Source: Pseudomonadota bacterium (GTDB lineage Bacteria; Pseudomonadota; Gammaproteobacteria; Steroidobacterales; Steroidobacteraceae). From it: DNA of 64,000 bases. Below, in pieces: positions 1 through 7,769 of this stretch; position 1 is the stretch's first letter, and every line of letters begins with the position of its first letter. The notes under the pieces are model-generated. The model was not told the origin of the DNA and made no database searches. It was given only the letters and a program-made list of their open reading frames with translations. Where the stretch lies: positions 124,001-188,000 of the forward strand of contig JADIZR010000003.1 of NCBI GenBank assembly GCA_016704655.1. Reading direction: 5' to 3'. The position numbers and the translations under genes are program-made.

Positions 1-804
1 GAGGCTCTGGGCCGGGACGATGTCCAGGGTGCTGTAGGTAATGGCATTCCTGGACGAGTGCAGCAGCGGCCTCGAGAAACGCTCCACGAAATGCGCCTCG
101 CGTCCGAGCACCTTGATTGCCTTGGCTGCGCCGAGCGCCTCATGGGCGTTCTTGTAGATCTCGGTGTTCAAGGTCGCGAACTCCGTTCCGAGCCGCGTGA
201 CCTTGGGCATGATCAACAGGTAGATCAGCAGGTACGCCACCGCGAGCACGACCAGTGTGACAGTCATGACCCATGGCTGGATCACCACCAGCAGCAGGAC
301 GATGAAGAGGGTCGTGACGGCATCCGAAAATACGTTGATGCCCGCCATCAGCGTGCCGATGGCCACCCGGTCGATCTCGGCCACCACCATCTTGACGAGT
401 TCCGACGAGTTCCGCTGCAGGAGGAAAAGGTAGGGACGCGCCAGGTACCTGCTCATGAGCCGGCGCGCCAGGTTGTATTCGCCGAGGTGGCAGACCCGGA
501 AAGTCAGCCACGCGTTGATGCCTACGAGGAGATTGGTCGCCAGCAGCATGCCGAATGCGGCCAGTCCGAGGAATTTCAGGAAGGCATTCGTGCTGGTAAA
601 CCCGAGGGCGCCGTAGGCCCAGGACAGGTAGTGGTTCTCCACGACCAGGTCCGGATTGGCGACGACGGCGATGAACGGCATGATGGACGCGACCCCGATG
701 GCTTGCACCAGTCCGCTGACGGTCGTGCTGAGCAGCAGCAGCAGGATCTGGCGCTTTTCTCCGGCCGAGAAGAAAGACAGGAGTTTTCGCCAGTCGTCGA
801 TCAT
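1..804 (-). CDS. ABC exporter, PglK/MsbA-like, membrane domain (partial)
   Basis: Reading leftward from 804 the frame stays open to the window edge, so only the N-terminal 268 residues are visible. They form an ABC transporter type-1 membrane domain: several long hydrophobic helices (about residues 20-45, 65-90 and two near 150-200), then the cytoplasmic coupling region with the words EIYKNAHEALGAAKAIKV and GREAHFVERF, usual in this fold. The ATP-binding half lies outside the window. The start MIDDWRKLLSFF resembles lipid-linked oligosaccharide flippases of the PglK type, so export of a lipid-linked glycan is plausible but inferred. An in-frame ATG at 891 would add 29 residues of poor quality. 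No partner gene is visible on this side. Confidence 0.8.
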   Translation of the reverse strand, partial: MIDDWRKLLSFFSAGEKRQILLLLLSTTVSGLVQAIGVASIMPFIAVVANPDLVVENHYLSWAYGALGFTSTNAFLKFLGLAAFGMLLATNLLVGINAWLTFRVCHLGEYNLARRLMSRYLARPYLFLLQRNSSELVKMVVAEIDRVAIGTLMAGINVFSDAVTTLFIVLLLVVIQPWVMTVTLVVLAVAYLLIYLLIMPKVTRLGTEFATLNTEIYKNAHEALGAAKAIKVLGREAHFVERFSRPLLHSSRNAITYSTLDIVPAQSL

Positions 805-891
805 TCGCTCGATACTCTTCGCCGTTTGCCGGCCGGGGTCCAATGCATCGGACACATCCTGGAAAGGGTAGCGTCCTGGTGAACCAGGCAT

Positions 892-1483
892 GCGTGACCG
901 GATGCCAGAATATCCTATCGGGTTGCGGACGCACGTCACGCACTTAGCTGAGCCACTCACCAAGCTGGCCGCATTACCGATTGATACCTCACCCATTTCC
1001 TATAGCCCGAAATCGCGAAGTTCTCCTGGCCGTCCGGTGGCTGGGCTGGCAGAAAGTAGTCGTCCGGTAGATCAGGAGCAACCCTATCGCCCCAGCCCGC
1101 ACAGGAAGTTGAAGTAGGAACCCCGGCGCCGTGCCGGGGTTTCGCTTTACTCGGTGAAACCAGCAGAAGTGCACAGCGACGGTCCCTAGGGCGCGGCGGC
1201 ATCGTTGCGGCAGGGATATCGATGACCTGTTGGCGAACCAAGCCCGGGGACTAATCCTCGACCGGCGACGGGCCATTGCCTTTACGATTTCGCTGCGGCT
1301 GAAGGCAAGCCATCCGTCCGGTTGCGCGAGGCTCCGGTGGCGGCACATGCTGCGTTGGCCAACACCGGCTAGTCATTGGGCAGTCAAGTGAAACGACCAG
1401 ATCAGGTCTGTGAGAGTTGCTGGCGCGTGAGCAGGGCATCGCCGGTCCCGGTTACCGAGATCGCCTCATGCATCGCCCGGGGG
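892..1483. other. Intergenic DNA without a supported gene
   Basis: About 590 bases upstream of the ABC exporter hold no open frame with a convincing start, ribosome site or recognisable protein. The only clear element is the hairpin at 1119-1142. Short open frames exist on both strands but show no family resemblance that can be defended. Confidence 0.5.
1119..1142. terminator. Hairpin terminator-like repeat
   Basis: AACCCCGGC and GCCGGGGTT pair around a five-base loop and are followed on the plus strand by TTCGCTTTACT. A closely similar hairpin with the same trailing T-rich tract and a related downstream GCAGAA(G/A)TGCA word lies at 7219-7246 behind the secreted propeller gene. No intact plus-strand gene ends here, so this copy may be a leftover terminator. 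Confidence 0.5.
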
Positions 1484-1560
1484 TCCGATCTCGCGACAGT
1501 CCCGGCAGCGCATCCTGAGAGGAATGGGAGCAGCAGTAGGCGTGCAGTTCATGTTGGCGG
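1484..1560 (-). pseudogene. Relic of zinc-ribbon protein (second copy)
   Basis: Minus-strand translation gives QHELHAYC and, after a frame change, PIPLRMRCRDCREIG. These match in order the QLAAYCPRC and LPLRVRCRDCGEVG pieces of the zinc-ribbon gene broken by the insertion sequence at 2438-5002. The middle is deleted and the two pieces are in different frames, so this is a decayed paralogue. The function of the family is not recognised; paired CxxC motifs suggest a zinc-binding fold. Confidence 0.5.
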
Positions 1561-1698
1561 GCGTGCATTGTCCGGACGGTCGATCATCGAGCGACGGTAG
1601 CACCGCAGCAGGCTCATCCGGTTAGCATTGCAGCTACAAACACGTCAGCGTCCACGACCTGCTGGACCTGCACGACTTCGAAGGCGTGGCGAACTGAG

Positions 1699-1875
1699 AT
1701 GGTGAACCCGGAGCAGCGCGCACTGCTGACACGAGCGGCCCAGCTCGAGGCAGCCCGGCAGAAGGCGGTTGCGACGGTCGATGTTGAAGGGCAGGTCAAG
1801 GCCGAGCACGAACTGCAGCAGTCGTGGCGCAGGTACGGCCAGCTGGAACGCGAGCGGGCGGAGCGTGAGCTTTAA
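1699..1875 (+). CDS. Small hypothetical protein, helical (58 aa)
   Basis: An ATG follows a TGA by one base and opens 58 codons. The product is rich in Ala, Arg, Glu and Gln (for example RAAQLEAARQKAV and QLERERAEREL) and should be one long amphipathic helix, possibly a coiled coil. There is no strong ribosome site. A good hairpin terminator starts 5 bases after the stop, which favours a real transcription unit. No family is recognised. It could be the tail of a decayed longer gene. Confidence 0.4.
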   Translation: MVNPEQRALLTRAAQLEAARQKAVATVDVEGQVKAEHELQQSWRRYGQLERERAEREL

Positions 1876-1880
1876 CGAAA

Positions 1881-1908
1881 GAGGCCCGAGGATTTCTCTC
1901 CGGGCCTC
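1881..1908. terminator. Bidirectional hairpin terminator
   Basis: GAGGCCCG pairs with CGGGCCTC around a 12-base loop. In the minus direction it is followed by TTTCGTT. It lies between the convergent 58-aa ORF (ending 1875) and the secreted 85-aa ORF (ending 1945) and can serve both. Confidence 0.65.
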
Positions 1909-1944
1909 AGGTCGGCCGCTAGGCGGCGCGATCGCTAACTCACT

Positions 1945-2202
1945 CTAGGCCAGAGACCTTGAACGAAGTGGCTTGAACCCAAAGATCGTTATCGCGGAAC
2001 GTTGAGGCACCGGTTTCTTGCCATTGGAGTTAACCTCTAGCGTGGAGGCTCCGAAAGCGGTACCGGTGCGATCGTCGGCGGTGCTGTTGAGTCCGTCGTA
2101 CGCATTGTTTTGGATGAACGAGTAAGCGATGGTCACGTTCGCGGCGGTGGCCGGCGCCGCGACGGTGAAGCACAGGAACAGAGCCGCTAGAAATTGGCGC
2201 AT
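1945..2202 (-). CDS. Small secreted hypothetical protein (85 aa)
   Basis: The start is supported by GGGAGGA placed 6 bases before the ATG. Residues 1-21 are a textbook signal peptide (MRQFLAALFLCFTVAAPATA, cleavage after AA). The mature part of about 64 residues begins NVTIAYSFIQNN and is unlike any family I recognise. The last stretch (PQRSAITIFGFKPLRSRSLA) is basic and looks less protein-like, so a frameshift or truncation near the end is possible. The gene converges on the 1881-1908 hairpin. It is probably exported to the periplasm or outside; its function is unknown. Confidence 0.55.
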   Translation of the reverse strand: MRQFLAALFLCFTVAAPATAANVTIAYSFIQNNAYDGLNSTADDRTGTAFGASTLEVNSNGKKPVPQRSAITIFGFKPLRSRSLA

Positions 2203-2320
2203 GACGAATCCTCCCTGCCGTCGTAGTTCTTATTCGACCGTTTAACCGCCTGTCTGTGTGTCGTCAATCCCACGCCCGAGAATAGCGTCCGACAAAGCGC
2301 ATACATTTGTATGACACGCC

Positions 2321-2437
2321 CTATCGGGCCAACTGTATCCATCCGTTCGAGTTCGACCAGGAGGGCATCGGCGGGCGAACCTGCAGCTGCCCAACCTCGC
2401 CGCAGTCACGGCAGCGCACCCTCAGAGGCAGGCGTAG
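2321..2437 (-). pseudogene. Zinc-ribbon protein, 3' half (interrupted by IS21 element)
   Basis: This minus-strand frame ends at 2321 and reads LPLRVRCRDCGEVG, then a tail MPSWSNSNGWIQLAR. It joins in frame, through one copy of the 6-bp target repeat, to the 5' half at 5003-5161. The rebuilt protein carries two CxxC pairs (CPRC and CRDC), a zinc-ribbon pattern. No function is assigned. Confidence 0.6.
2432..2437. repeat. Target site duplication GCGTAG (left copy)
   Basis: GCGTAG directly precedes the left end of the IS21-family element and is repeated at 5003-5008 directly after its right end. Six bases lies within the usual range for this family. Confidence 0.85.
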
Positions 2438-2532
2438 TGCGGATTCCACGGCATGTCGGGCCACGATTCCACGTGATGCCGGGCCGGCATTCCACGGCAT
2501 GCCGGGCCACCGTTCCACGTTAAGCCGGGCCG
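2438..2532. repeat. Multiple terminal repeats, left end of IS21 element
   Basis: Four related units of about 23 bp, each of the form TTCCACG(N)6GCCGGGCC with variations, follow one another from the left tip to just before istA. They are the likely transposase-binding sites. Confidence 0.75.
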
Positions 2533-2561
2533 GCTGAGGGGCGACAGGACAACCCGCTACC

Positions 2562-4118
2562 GTGACCGCTTCGGGGTATTCCCCGGGGAGGTCGACGGTG
2601 GCTCAAGCGAGGTTGTCCGTGCGCAAGATTCGTGAGGTGCTGCGGCTCAAGGCCGAGGCACGACTGAGTGATCGGGAGATCGCCGCAGCGATCGGCTCGG
2701 CGCGTTCGACGGTGCAGGAGTGCTTGCGCCGGGCACGCGCCGCCGGCATCGCCTGGCCGTTGCCGCCGGAGTGTGACGAGGAGGCGCTGGCGGCGCACCT
2801 TTATCCGCACGCGCCGACACCGGCACGCTACCCGACGCCGGACTTCGCCACGGTCCACGCCGAGCTCGCCCGCAAGGGCGTGACGCGGATGCTGCTGTGG
2901 CAGGAGTACCGCGCGCGCCACCCCGACGGCTGCCAGTACAGCGCGTTCTGCCGCGACTACGACGCCTGGCGTGGCCGGCAGGATCCGGTGATGCGCTTCG
3001 AGCACGCTCCGGGCGACAAGCTGTTCGTCGATTACGCCGGGCTCACGATGAGCATCGTCGACCGCGCAAGCGGCGAGGTGCAGACGGCGCAGATCTTCGT
3101 CGCCGCGCTCGGCGCGAGCAGCTTCACCTACCTCGAGGCGACTCTGACACAGACGGTCGCCGACTGGCTCGGCGCACACGTGCGTGCGTTCGAGTACTTC
3201 GGCGGCGTGACGCAGGTGATCGTGATCGACAACTTGCGAAGCGGCGTTGCCCGCGCCTGTCGTTACGAGCCCGACCTCAACCCGAGCTACCAGGACTTCG
3301 CCGCGCACTACGGTGTGGCGGTGCTGCCGTCGCGGGTGCGCAAGCCGCGCGACAAGGCCAAGGTCGAGGTCGCCGTGCAGGGCATCGAGCGCTGGATCCT
3401 CGCGCCGCTGCGCCACTGCACGTTCTTCAGCCTGGCCGAGCTCAACGCCGCCCTGTGGGCCGCGCTCGAACGCTACAACGACCGCCCGCTCTCGCGCGAG
3501 GACGGCACACGGCGCAGCCGCTACCTCGAGCTCGATCGACCGGCGCTCAAGCCGTTGCCAGCGCAGCGCTTCCAGTACGCGACCTGGAAGAAGGCCAAGG
3601 TGCACCTCGACTATCACGTCGAGGTCGAACGCCGGTACTACTCGGTGCCGTACCGCCTGATCGGCAAGACGGTGGATCTGCGCCTGACGCGGCACATGGT
3701 CGAGGTGTTCTACCGCGGCCAGCCGGTCGCCACGCACCTGCGCCAGGACGGCCCGCGTCGCTTCAACACCGACCCAGCGCATCGACCCGAGCGCCATCGG
3801 GCCGTCATCGAGTTGAACCACGAGCGCCTGCTCGAACGCGCCGAGGCGATCGGGCCGGCGACCGCCACGGTACTGCGCGAGCAGGTGCATCGACGCACGC
3901 ACCCCGACGAGGCGCTGCGCACCTCATTAGGCATCCTGCGCCTCGCCCACGACTTTAGTACCGGCGCGCTCGAGCAGGCCTGCACGCACGCCGTCGAGCT
4001 CAGGACTTACAGCTACCGCGCCATCCGCGCGCTCATCGTGGCACCGCCCGCGCCGGCGCCCGAGTCATCGCCCACGCCCGCGCACGACAACGTGCGCGGG
4101 GCCCGTTACTTCACCTGA
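2562..4118 (+). CDS. istA: IS21 transposase IstA
   Basis: The 518-residue product catalyses cut-and-join of the element. An N-terminal helix-turn-helix (about residues 20-55; LSDREIAAAIGSARSTVQECL) is followed by an RNase H-like integrase core. The acidic triad is visible as DKLFVDYAG, VIVIDNLRSG and KAKVEVAVQGIERW. The C-terminal part (about 320-480) is the beta-rich Mu-transposase-like tail (HVEVERRYYSVPYRLIGKTV). The start used is GTG at 2562; a GTG at 2598 is also possible. istB follows after 10 bases, so the two are translated together. Length is typical and no damage is seen. Confidence 0.95.
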   Translation: MTASGYSPGRSTVAQARLSVRKIREVLRLKAEARLSDREIAAAIGSARSTVQECLRRARAAGIAWPLPPECDEEALAAHLYPHAPTPARYPTPDFATVHAELARKGVTRMLLWQEYRARHPDGCQYSAFCRDYDAWRGRQDPVMRFEHAPGDKLFVDYAGLTMSIVDRASGEVQTAQIFVAALGASSFTYLEATLTQTVADWLGAHVRAFEYFGGVTQVIVIDNLRSGVARACRYEPDLNPSYQDFAAHYGVAVLPSRVRKPRDKAKVEVAVQGIERWILAPLRHCTFFSLAELNAALWAALERYNDRPLSREDGTRRSRYLELDRPALKPLPAQRFQYATWKKAKVHLDYHVEVERRYYSVPYRLIGKTVDLRLTRHMVEVFYRGQPVATHLRQDGPRRFNTDPAHRPERHRAVIELNHERLLERAEAIGPATATVLREQVHRRTHPDEALRTSLGILRLAHDFSTGALEQACTHAVELRTYSYRAIRALIVAPPAPAPESSPTPAHDNVRGARYFT

Positions 4119-4128
4119 GAGGATCCCG

Positions 4129-4887
4129 ATGCTGACCCAACCACTGCTTCACCAACTGCACGAGCTGCGCCTGCGCGGCATGGCCGCCGCGCTCGAGCAG
4201 CAGCTCACGACCCAGGCCTCGAACGAGCTCACGTTCGACGAGCGCCTGGCACTGCTGATCCAGCACGAGCTCGTCGAGCGCCAGTCCTGCCGGCTGCGAC
4301 AGCGACTACGCTGGGCGAAGCTCACGCAGGCCGCGGCGCTCGAGGATCTGGACCTCAGGGCGCCGCGCGGACTCGACCGCAGCGCGCTCGCCCAAGTGAC
4401 CGATCTCGGCTGGATCGCCGAGCACTTGAACGTGCTCATCACCGGCCCGACCGGCGTCGGCAAGAGCTACATCGGCTGCGCCGTCGGTCATGCCGCCTGC
4501 CGCGCCGATTACAGCGTGCGGTTCTTCCGCATCCCGCGTCTGATCGACGAACTCGCCCGCTACGCCGCGCTGCAGAACAAGAGCACGCTGTTGCGCCAGA
4601 TCGCGAAGGCGGACCTGCTCATCATCGACGACTTCGGGCTCGCGCCGCTCGCTGACTCCGTGCGGCGCGACCTGCTCGAGATCCTCGACGATCGCTACGA
4701 CCGACGCTCGACGCTGATCACCAGCCAGATCCCGGTCGAGCAGTGGCACGCGTACCTGCAGGACCCGACGATCGCCGATGCGATCCTCGACCGACTGATC
4801 CACAACAGCTATCGGCTCACGCTCAAGGGCGAGTCCATGCGCAAGCAGAAGACCGCCTTGGCGGCCAGGACCGCCAAGGCCCGTTGA
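4129..4887 (+). CDS. istB: IS21 AAA+ helper protein IstB
   Basis: The 252-residue ATPase selects target DNA and activates IstA. Walker A is GPTGVGKSY (about residue 105), Walker B is LLIIDDFGL (about 165), and the DnaC-like arrangement with the conserved SQIPVEQWH and DAILDRLIHNSYR segments is present. GAGAGGA lies before the ATG. It is the second gene of the transposon operon and complete for the family (usual length 245-265). Confidence 0.95.
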   Translation: MLTQPLLHQLHELRLRGMAAALEQQLTTQASNELTFDERLALLIQHELVERQSCRLRQRLRWAKLTQAAALEDLDLRAPRGLDRSALAQVTDLGWIAEHLNVLITGPTGVGKSYIGCAVGHAACRADYSVRFFRIPRLIDELARYAALQNKSTLLRQIAKADLLIIDDFGLAPLADSVRRDLLEILDDRYDRRSTLITSQIPVEQWHAYLQDPTIADAILDRLIHNSYRLTLKGESMRKQKTALAARTAKAR

Positions 4888-4934
4888 CGAACATCAATGA
4901 CTGAACGAGAGTAGCAACGTCCTGTCACCCTCGG

Positions 4935-5002
4935 CCCGGCATGGCGTGGAACGCCGGCCCGGCATGCGCTGGAATCAGCGGCCGACTCGCGTGGAATCCG
5001 CA
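4935..5002. repeat. Multiple terminal repeats, right end of IS21 element
   Basis: Three units in inverted orientation to the left-end repeats (GGCCCGGCATGGCGTGGAA and two variants) run to the right tip ending CGTGGAATCCGCA. Confidence 0.75.
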
Positions 5003-5161
5003 GCGTAGCGATCCCTTGCCTTGTGCAACCCACTTTCCAAGCGGTAACACACGCCACGCATCGCAGCGAGGGCAGTAGGCCGCGAGCTGGTGGTCGTGTT
5101 CATGGAGTCCGGCGATGCTGCCGAGGTCGATAATGCTCGTGAGCGTAAAGTCCGTGAAGGC
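5003..5161 (-). pseudogene. Zinc-ribbon protein, 5' half (interrupted by IS21 element)
   Basis: The minus strand reads SIIDLGSIAGLHEHDHQLA, then AYCPRCDAWRVLPLGKWVAQ, and runs in frame across the target repeat into the 3' half at 2437-2321. No ATG, GTG or TTG is found between the upstream stop at about 5162 and the first conserved residues, so the true start may already have been lost before the insertion. The CPRC pair is the first half of a zinc ribbon. Confidence 0.55.
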
Positions 5162-5381
5162 TCAGGGCGCGATACACAAGGCGGCTAGCGAAAACATCGT
5201 CAGTTGGTGCAACGCGGCGAGCCAGTGTCGCCCAGATAGTTGATGACTCCCGACGAAAATGGGCGTACTAGGTGTAATCACTACTACTAGAAACGGCAGT
5301 CCAAGGAAATAGGACCTGCCGCCTTCATCCAACGTTCCACAGTCGTCATAAACGTCCCGACGTGACGAGGGGGATTGACAC
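5162..5381. other. Leader region of the propeller gene, no gene seen
   Basis: About 220 bases, less GC-rich than the housekeeping DNA, separate the broken zinc-ribbon gene from the secreted protein at 5382. GAGGGGG occurs about 10 bases before that ATG and can act as its ribosome site. No clear promoter hexamer pair is seen. Confidence 0.4.
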
Positions 5382-7192
5382 ATGCGTGCAGGTCATTTGG
5401 TTTCATCGGGCTTCCTACAGAGGTTGGTCGCAAGCGCCGGCATAGCTGCTTTTTTGGGGGTCGCCGCTAGCGCCTCAGCGGCGGGGACCACTGAGCGCGT
5501 CAGCGTCGATTCGAGCGGTGGGCAGGGCAACAGTGAAAGCGGCTTCCCCTCAATCAGCTCAGATGGGCGGTTTGTTTCTTACTATTCGCTCGCCTCAAAT
5601 CTCGTGCCGGGTGATACCAATAATGCCTACGACGCTTTCTTGTATGACCGGCAGACCGGCACGACTGAGCGCATCAGCGTCAATTCGAACGGGGAACAAG
5701 GAAATTCTGTAAGTGGGGTGTCCTCAATCAGCGTGGACGGCCGTTTCGTTGCTTTCAATTCGTATGCCTCAAACCTTGTGGCGGATGATACCAACGGTGC
5801 TTCAACCAGCTGTGGGGGTTGCGTCGATGTATTCGTCCGCGACCGGCAGACTGGCACGACCGAGCGGGTCAGCGTGGATTCGAGTGGCACGGAGGGTAAC
5901 GCGAACAGTCTTAATCCCTCGATCAGTGCGGACGGACGCTACGTGGCGTTCTCCTCATCAGCGTCCAATCTCGTCGTGGGGACACAAACGAAAGAGACGA
6001 TGTCTTCGTCCACGACCGGCAGACTGGCACGACCGAGCGCGTCAGTGTTGATTCAAGCGGTGGGCAGGGTAGCTCGCACAGCGTTCGACCCTCGATTACC
6101 CCCGATGGTCGATTCGTTGCCTTTGATTCACTTGCCTCAAACCTTGTAACGGGCGACACCAACAACGCTGATGATGTTTTCGTTCATGACCGACAGACTG
6201 GTACGACCGATCGAATCAGCATTGACTCGAATGGTGCGCAAGGCAACTCGCTCAGCTTCCAGGCCCAGGTCACCCCAGACTCAATCAGCGCGGATGGGCG
6301 TTTGGTAGTCTTTTACTCGTACGCCGACAACCTCGTAGCGGGAGACATCGAAGGCTTCGGTGATATCTTCGTCCACGACCGCCAGACCGGCGTCACTGAG
6401 CGCGTCAGCGTCGATTCGAGCGGTACGCCGGCCGATGCCGACAGCGCTGATCCTTCCCTTAGCCTCGACGGACGGTTCGTCGCTTTCAATTCCTGGGCTG
6501 CCAACCTCGTCGTAGATGACACCAATGCCGTATCTGACATCTTCGTCCACGACCGCCAGACCGGCGTCACTGAGCGCGTCAGCGTCGATTCGAGCGGTGG
6601 GCAAGGAGACGAGGGAAGCTTTTATCAAGCGATCAGCACGGACGGCAGCGTCATTGTCTTCGCCTCCTACGCCTCAAACCTTGTCCCTGATGACACTAAC
6701 GCCGAATTCGACATCTACGTCCACGACCGCCAGTCCGGGCAGGCCGGGGATGCGGACGGCGACGGGATCGCCGATGCGGTGGATTCTGATGCCGGGACGG
6801 CATCGTCGGTCAGCCCTGGTGGCTCACGGTCCTATGTCGTGGTGTATCCGTTCGCCGGTTTCTTCAGCCCCGTCGATAACCTCCCGACGCTGAACGCGGC
6901 CAAGGCAGGGAGTGCCATCCCGGTGAAGTTCAGCCTGGGCGGTAATCAGGGTCTGGCCATCCTCGCCGTGGGTTATCCGAAGTCGCAAAAAATTGGCTGT
7001 GGTTCCTCGGCACCGTTGGACACTGTCGAGGAGACAGTCACGGCCGGTTCGAGCAGCCTGTCCTACGCCGCTGGCGCAGGTCAGTATCACTACGTCTGGA
7101 AGACGGACAAGGCTTGGGCTGGCACCTGTCGACAACTGATCGTCAAATTGATCGACGCCACCGTTCACGTGGCGAACTTCAAACTCAAATAG
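5382..7192 (+). CDS. Secreted beta-propeller (PD40/TolB-like) protein with C-terminal PxKF domain, frameshifted
   Basis: A signal peptide (residues 1-34, ending ASASA) precedes about seven repeats of some 65 residues. Each contains the words TERVSVDSSG, SxDGRFVAF, ASNLVxxDTN and DxFVHDRQTG, a blade pattern of TolB/WD40-like propellers. From about 6830 a PxKF domain follows (AGSAIPVKFSL, then paired cysteines in KIGCGSS and AGTCRQL), ending KLIDATVHVANFKLK. One base is missing near 5980 (VVG joined to DTN); with it restored the gene is one frame of about 603 residues. Base composition is lower in GC than in neighbouring housekeeping genes, suggesting transfer. The likely role is an extracellular or surface protein; the ligand is unknown. 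A terminator follows at 7219. Confidence 0.8.
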
Positions 7193-7218
7193 GGTCAGTC
7201 GCAGACTCGTTTGACTAC

Positions 7219-7246
7219 GAGACCCCGGCCCCGCGCCGGGGTTTCT
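7219..7246 (+). terminator. Rho-independent terminator of the propeller gene
   Basis: GAGACCCCGGC pairs with GCCGGGGTTTC and is followed by TCTTTCT, 27 bases after the stop codon of the PxKF gene. The hairpin and the sequence after it resemble the copy at 1119-1142. Confidence 0.7.
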
Positions 7247-7261
7247 CTTTCTGGGCGAACG

Positions 7262-7519
7262 CGGCAGAAATGCAGCATGACCGGGCACCAACAGGGGGTC
7301 TTTCGAGCGCAGCTGCTCGATGTTGCCTCGCGTGGGCCAGCCTTGGAACTTCGAGCTGACCTTGAGTTGGGTGCAAGCCTAAAACCAAGTGCGTTCGAGA
7401 TGACGCAAAAAGCTGACCCAATGCTGATCGATCGCCTCAAGGTCTCGAGCAGCTCGAAGCGACTCCAGTGCTCGCCGAGCGCCTTCCAGTTCCTTTCGGG
7501 CGTGAGTCAGTGCACGCAT
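7262..7519 (-). pseudogene. Remnant of a conserved hypothetical gene
   Basis: From ATG at 7519 the minus strand reads MRALTHARKELEGARRALES, then HWVSFLRHLERTWF, an in-frame TAG, and further SSKFQGWPTRGNIEQLRSKD and PLLV before the match ends at the terminator of the propeller gene. I recall this pattern (a helical N-terminus, then FLxHLER and KFQGW and DPLL) from a common short proteobacterial hypothetical protein whose C-terminal part is absent here. The internal stop and lost 3' end mark it as decayed. It lies next to tRNA-Glu, a usual integration spot. Confidence 0.5.
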
Positions 7520-7602
7520 TTACGCTATAGGCCAATAGCTACCGAGAACTTACCTAACCAGAACTTAACTTCCGGTTACATTTTCGTAACCCATTGATTA
7601 AA

Positions 7603-7678
7603 TGGCGCTCCCAGAGGGATTCGAACCCTCGTACCAGCCTTGAGAGGGCTGTGTCCTGGGCCTCTAGACGATGGGAGC
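7603..7678 (-). tRNA. tRNA-Glu (anticodon CTC)
   Basis: The 76-nt cloverleaf has acceptor stem GCTCCCA/TGGGAGC, discriminator G and an encoded CCA. The D-region begins TCGTCTAGAGGCCCAGG as in bacterial tRNA-Glu, and the T-loop is GGTTCGAATCC. The anticodon loop CTCTCAA gives anticodon CTC, reading GAG. The accessory region lies directly on its 3' side. Confidence 0.95.
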
Positions 7679-7724
7679 GTGAGCCGGACCGGTTTGGACT
7701 AACCGGGTCCTGACGAAGCCGCGT

Positions 7725-7752
7725 ATTATACCCGGCTGTTTTCCACGGTCCA
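7725..7752 (-). promoter_or_regulatory. Predicted sigma-70 promoter of tRNA-Glu
   Basis: On the minus strand TGGACC (7752-7747), a 16-base spacer and a consensus TATAAT (7730-7725) precede the tRNA by about 46 bases. The -35 box matches TTGACA at four of six positions. Confidence 0.6.
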
Positions 7753-7769
7753 GCAGAAGCTCCCTGCCC

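Larger units (their letters stand above)
2438..5002 (+). mobile_element. Complete IS21-family insertion sequence
   Basis: The 2565-bp element is bounded by perfect 13-bp terminal inverted repeats, TGCGGATTCCACG and CGTGGAATCCGCA, and flanked by the direct repeat GCGTAG. It carries both genes of the family, a DDE transposase (istA) and its AAA+ helper (istB), each without stops or frameshifts. Inside the termini are further copies of the end repeat, about four on the left and three on the right, as known for IS21 transposase binding sites. All parts look intact, so the element may still be mobile. It sits inside a zinc-ribbon gene on the other strand. Confidence 0.92.

Noticed and set aside
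58..882. Long plus-strand open frame of 274 codons
   Set aside because: It is the antisense of the ABC exporter membrane domain; its translation is rich in His, Arg, Asp and Gln with no hydrophobic core, while the minus strand reads a clear transporter.
957..1241. Minus-strand frame with the words LPDDYFLPAQPPDGQ and ENFAISGYR, faintly like an aspartase/fumarase N-terminus
   Set aside because: Similarity covers only a dozen residues, the frame crosses the terminator-like hairpin, and no start or catalytic motif is present; it cannot be separated from chance.
2520..3902. 460-codon frame antisense to istA
   Set aside because: The plus strand encodes a complete IS21 transposase with all catalytic residues; the antisense frame is a GC-codon shadow.
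5162..5383. 73-codon minus-strand frame upstream of the propeller gene
   Set aside because: No ribosome site, no family resemblance, and it overlaps the leader of a gene with a good start.
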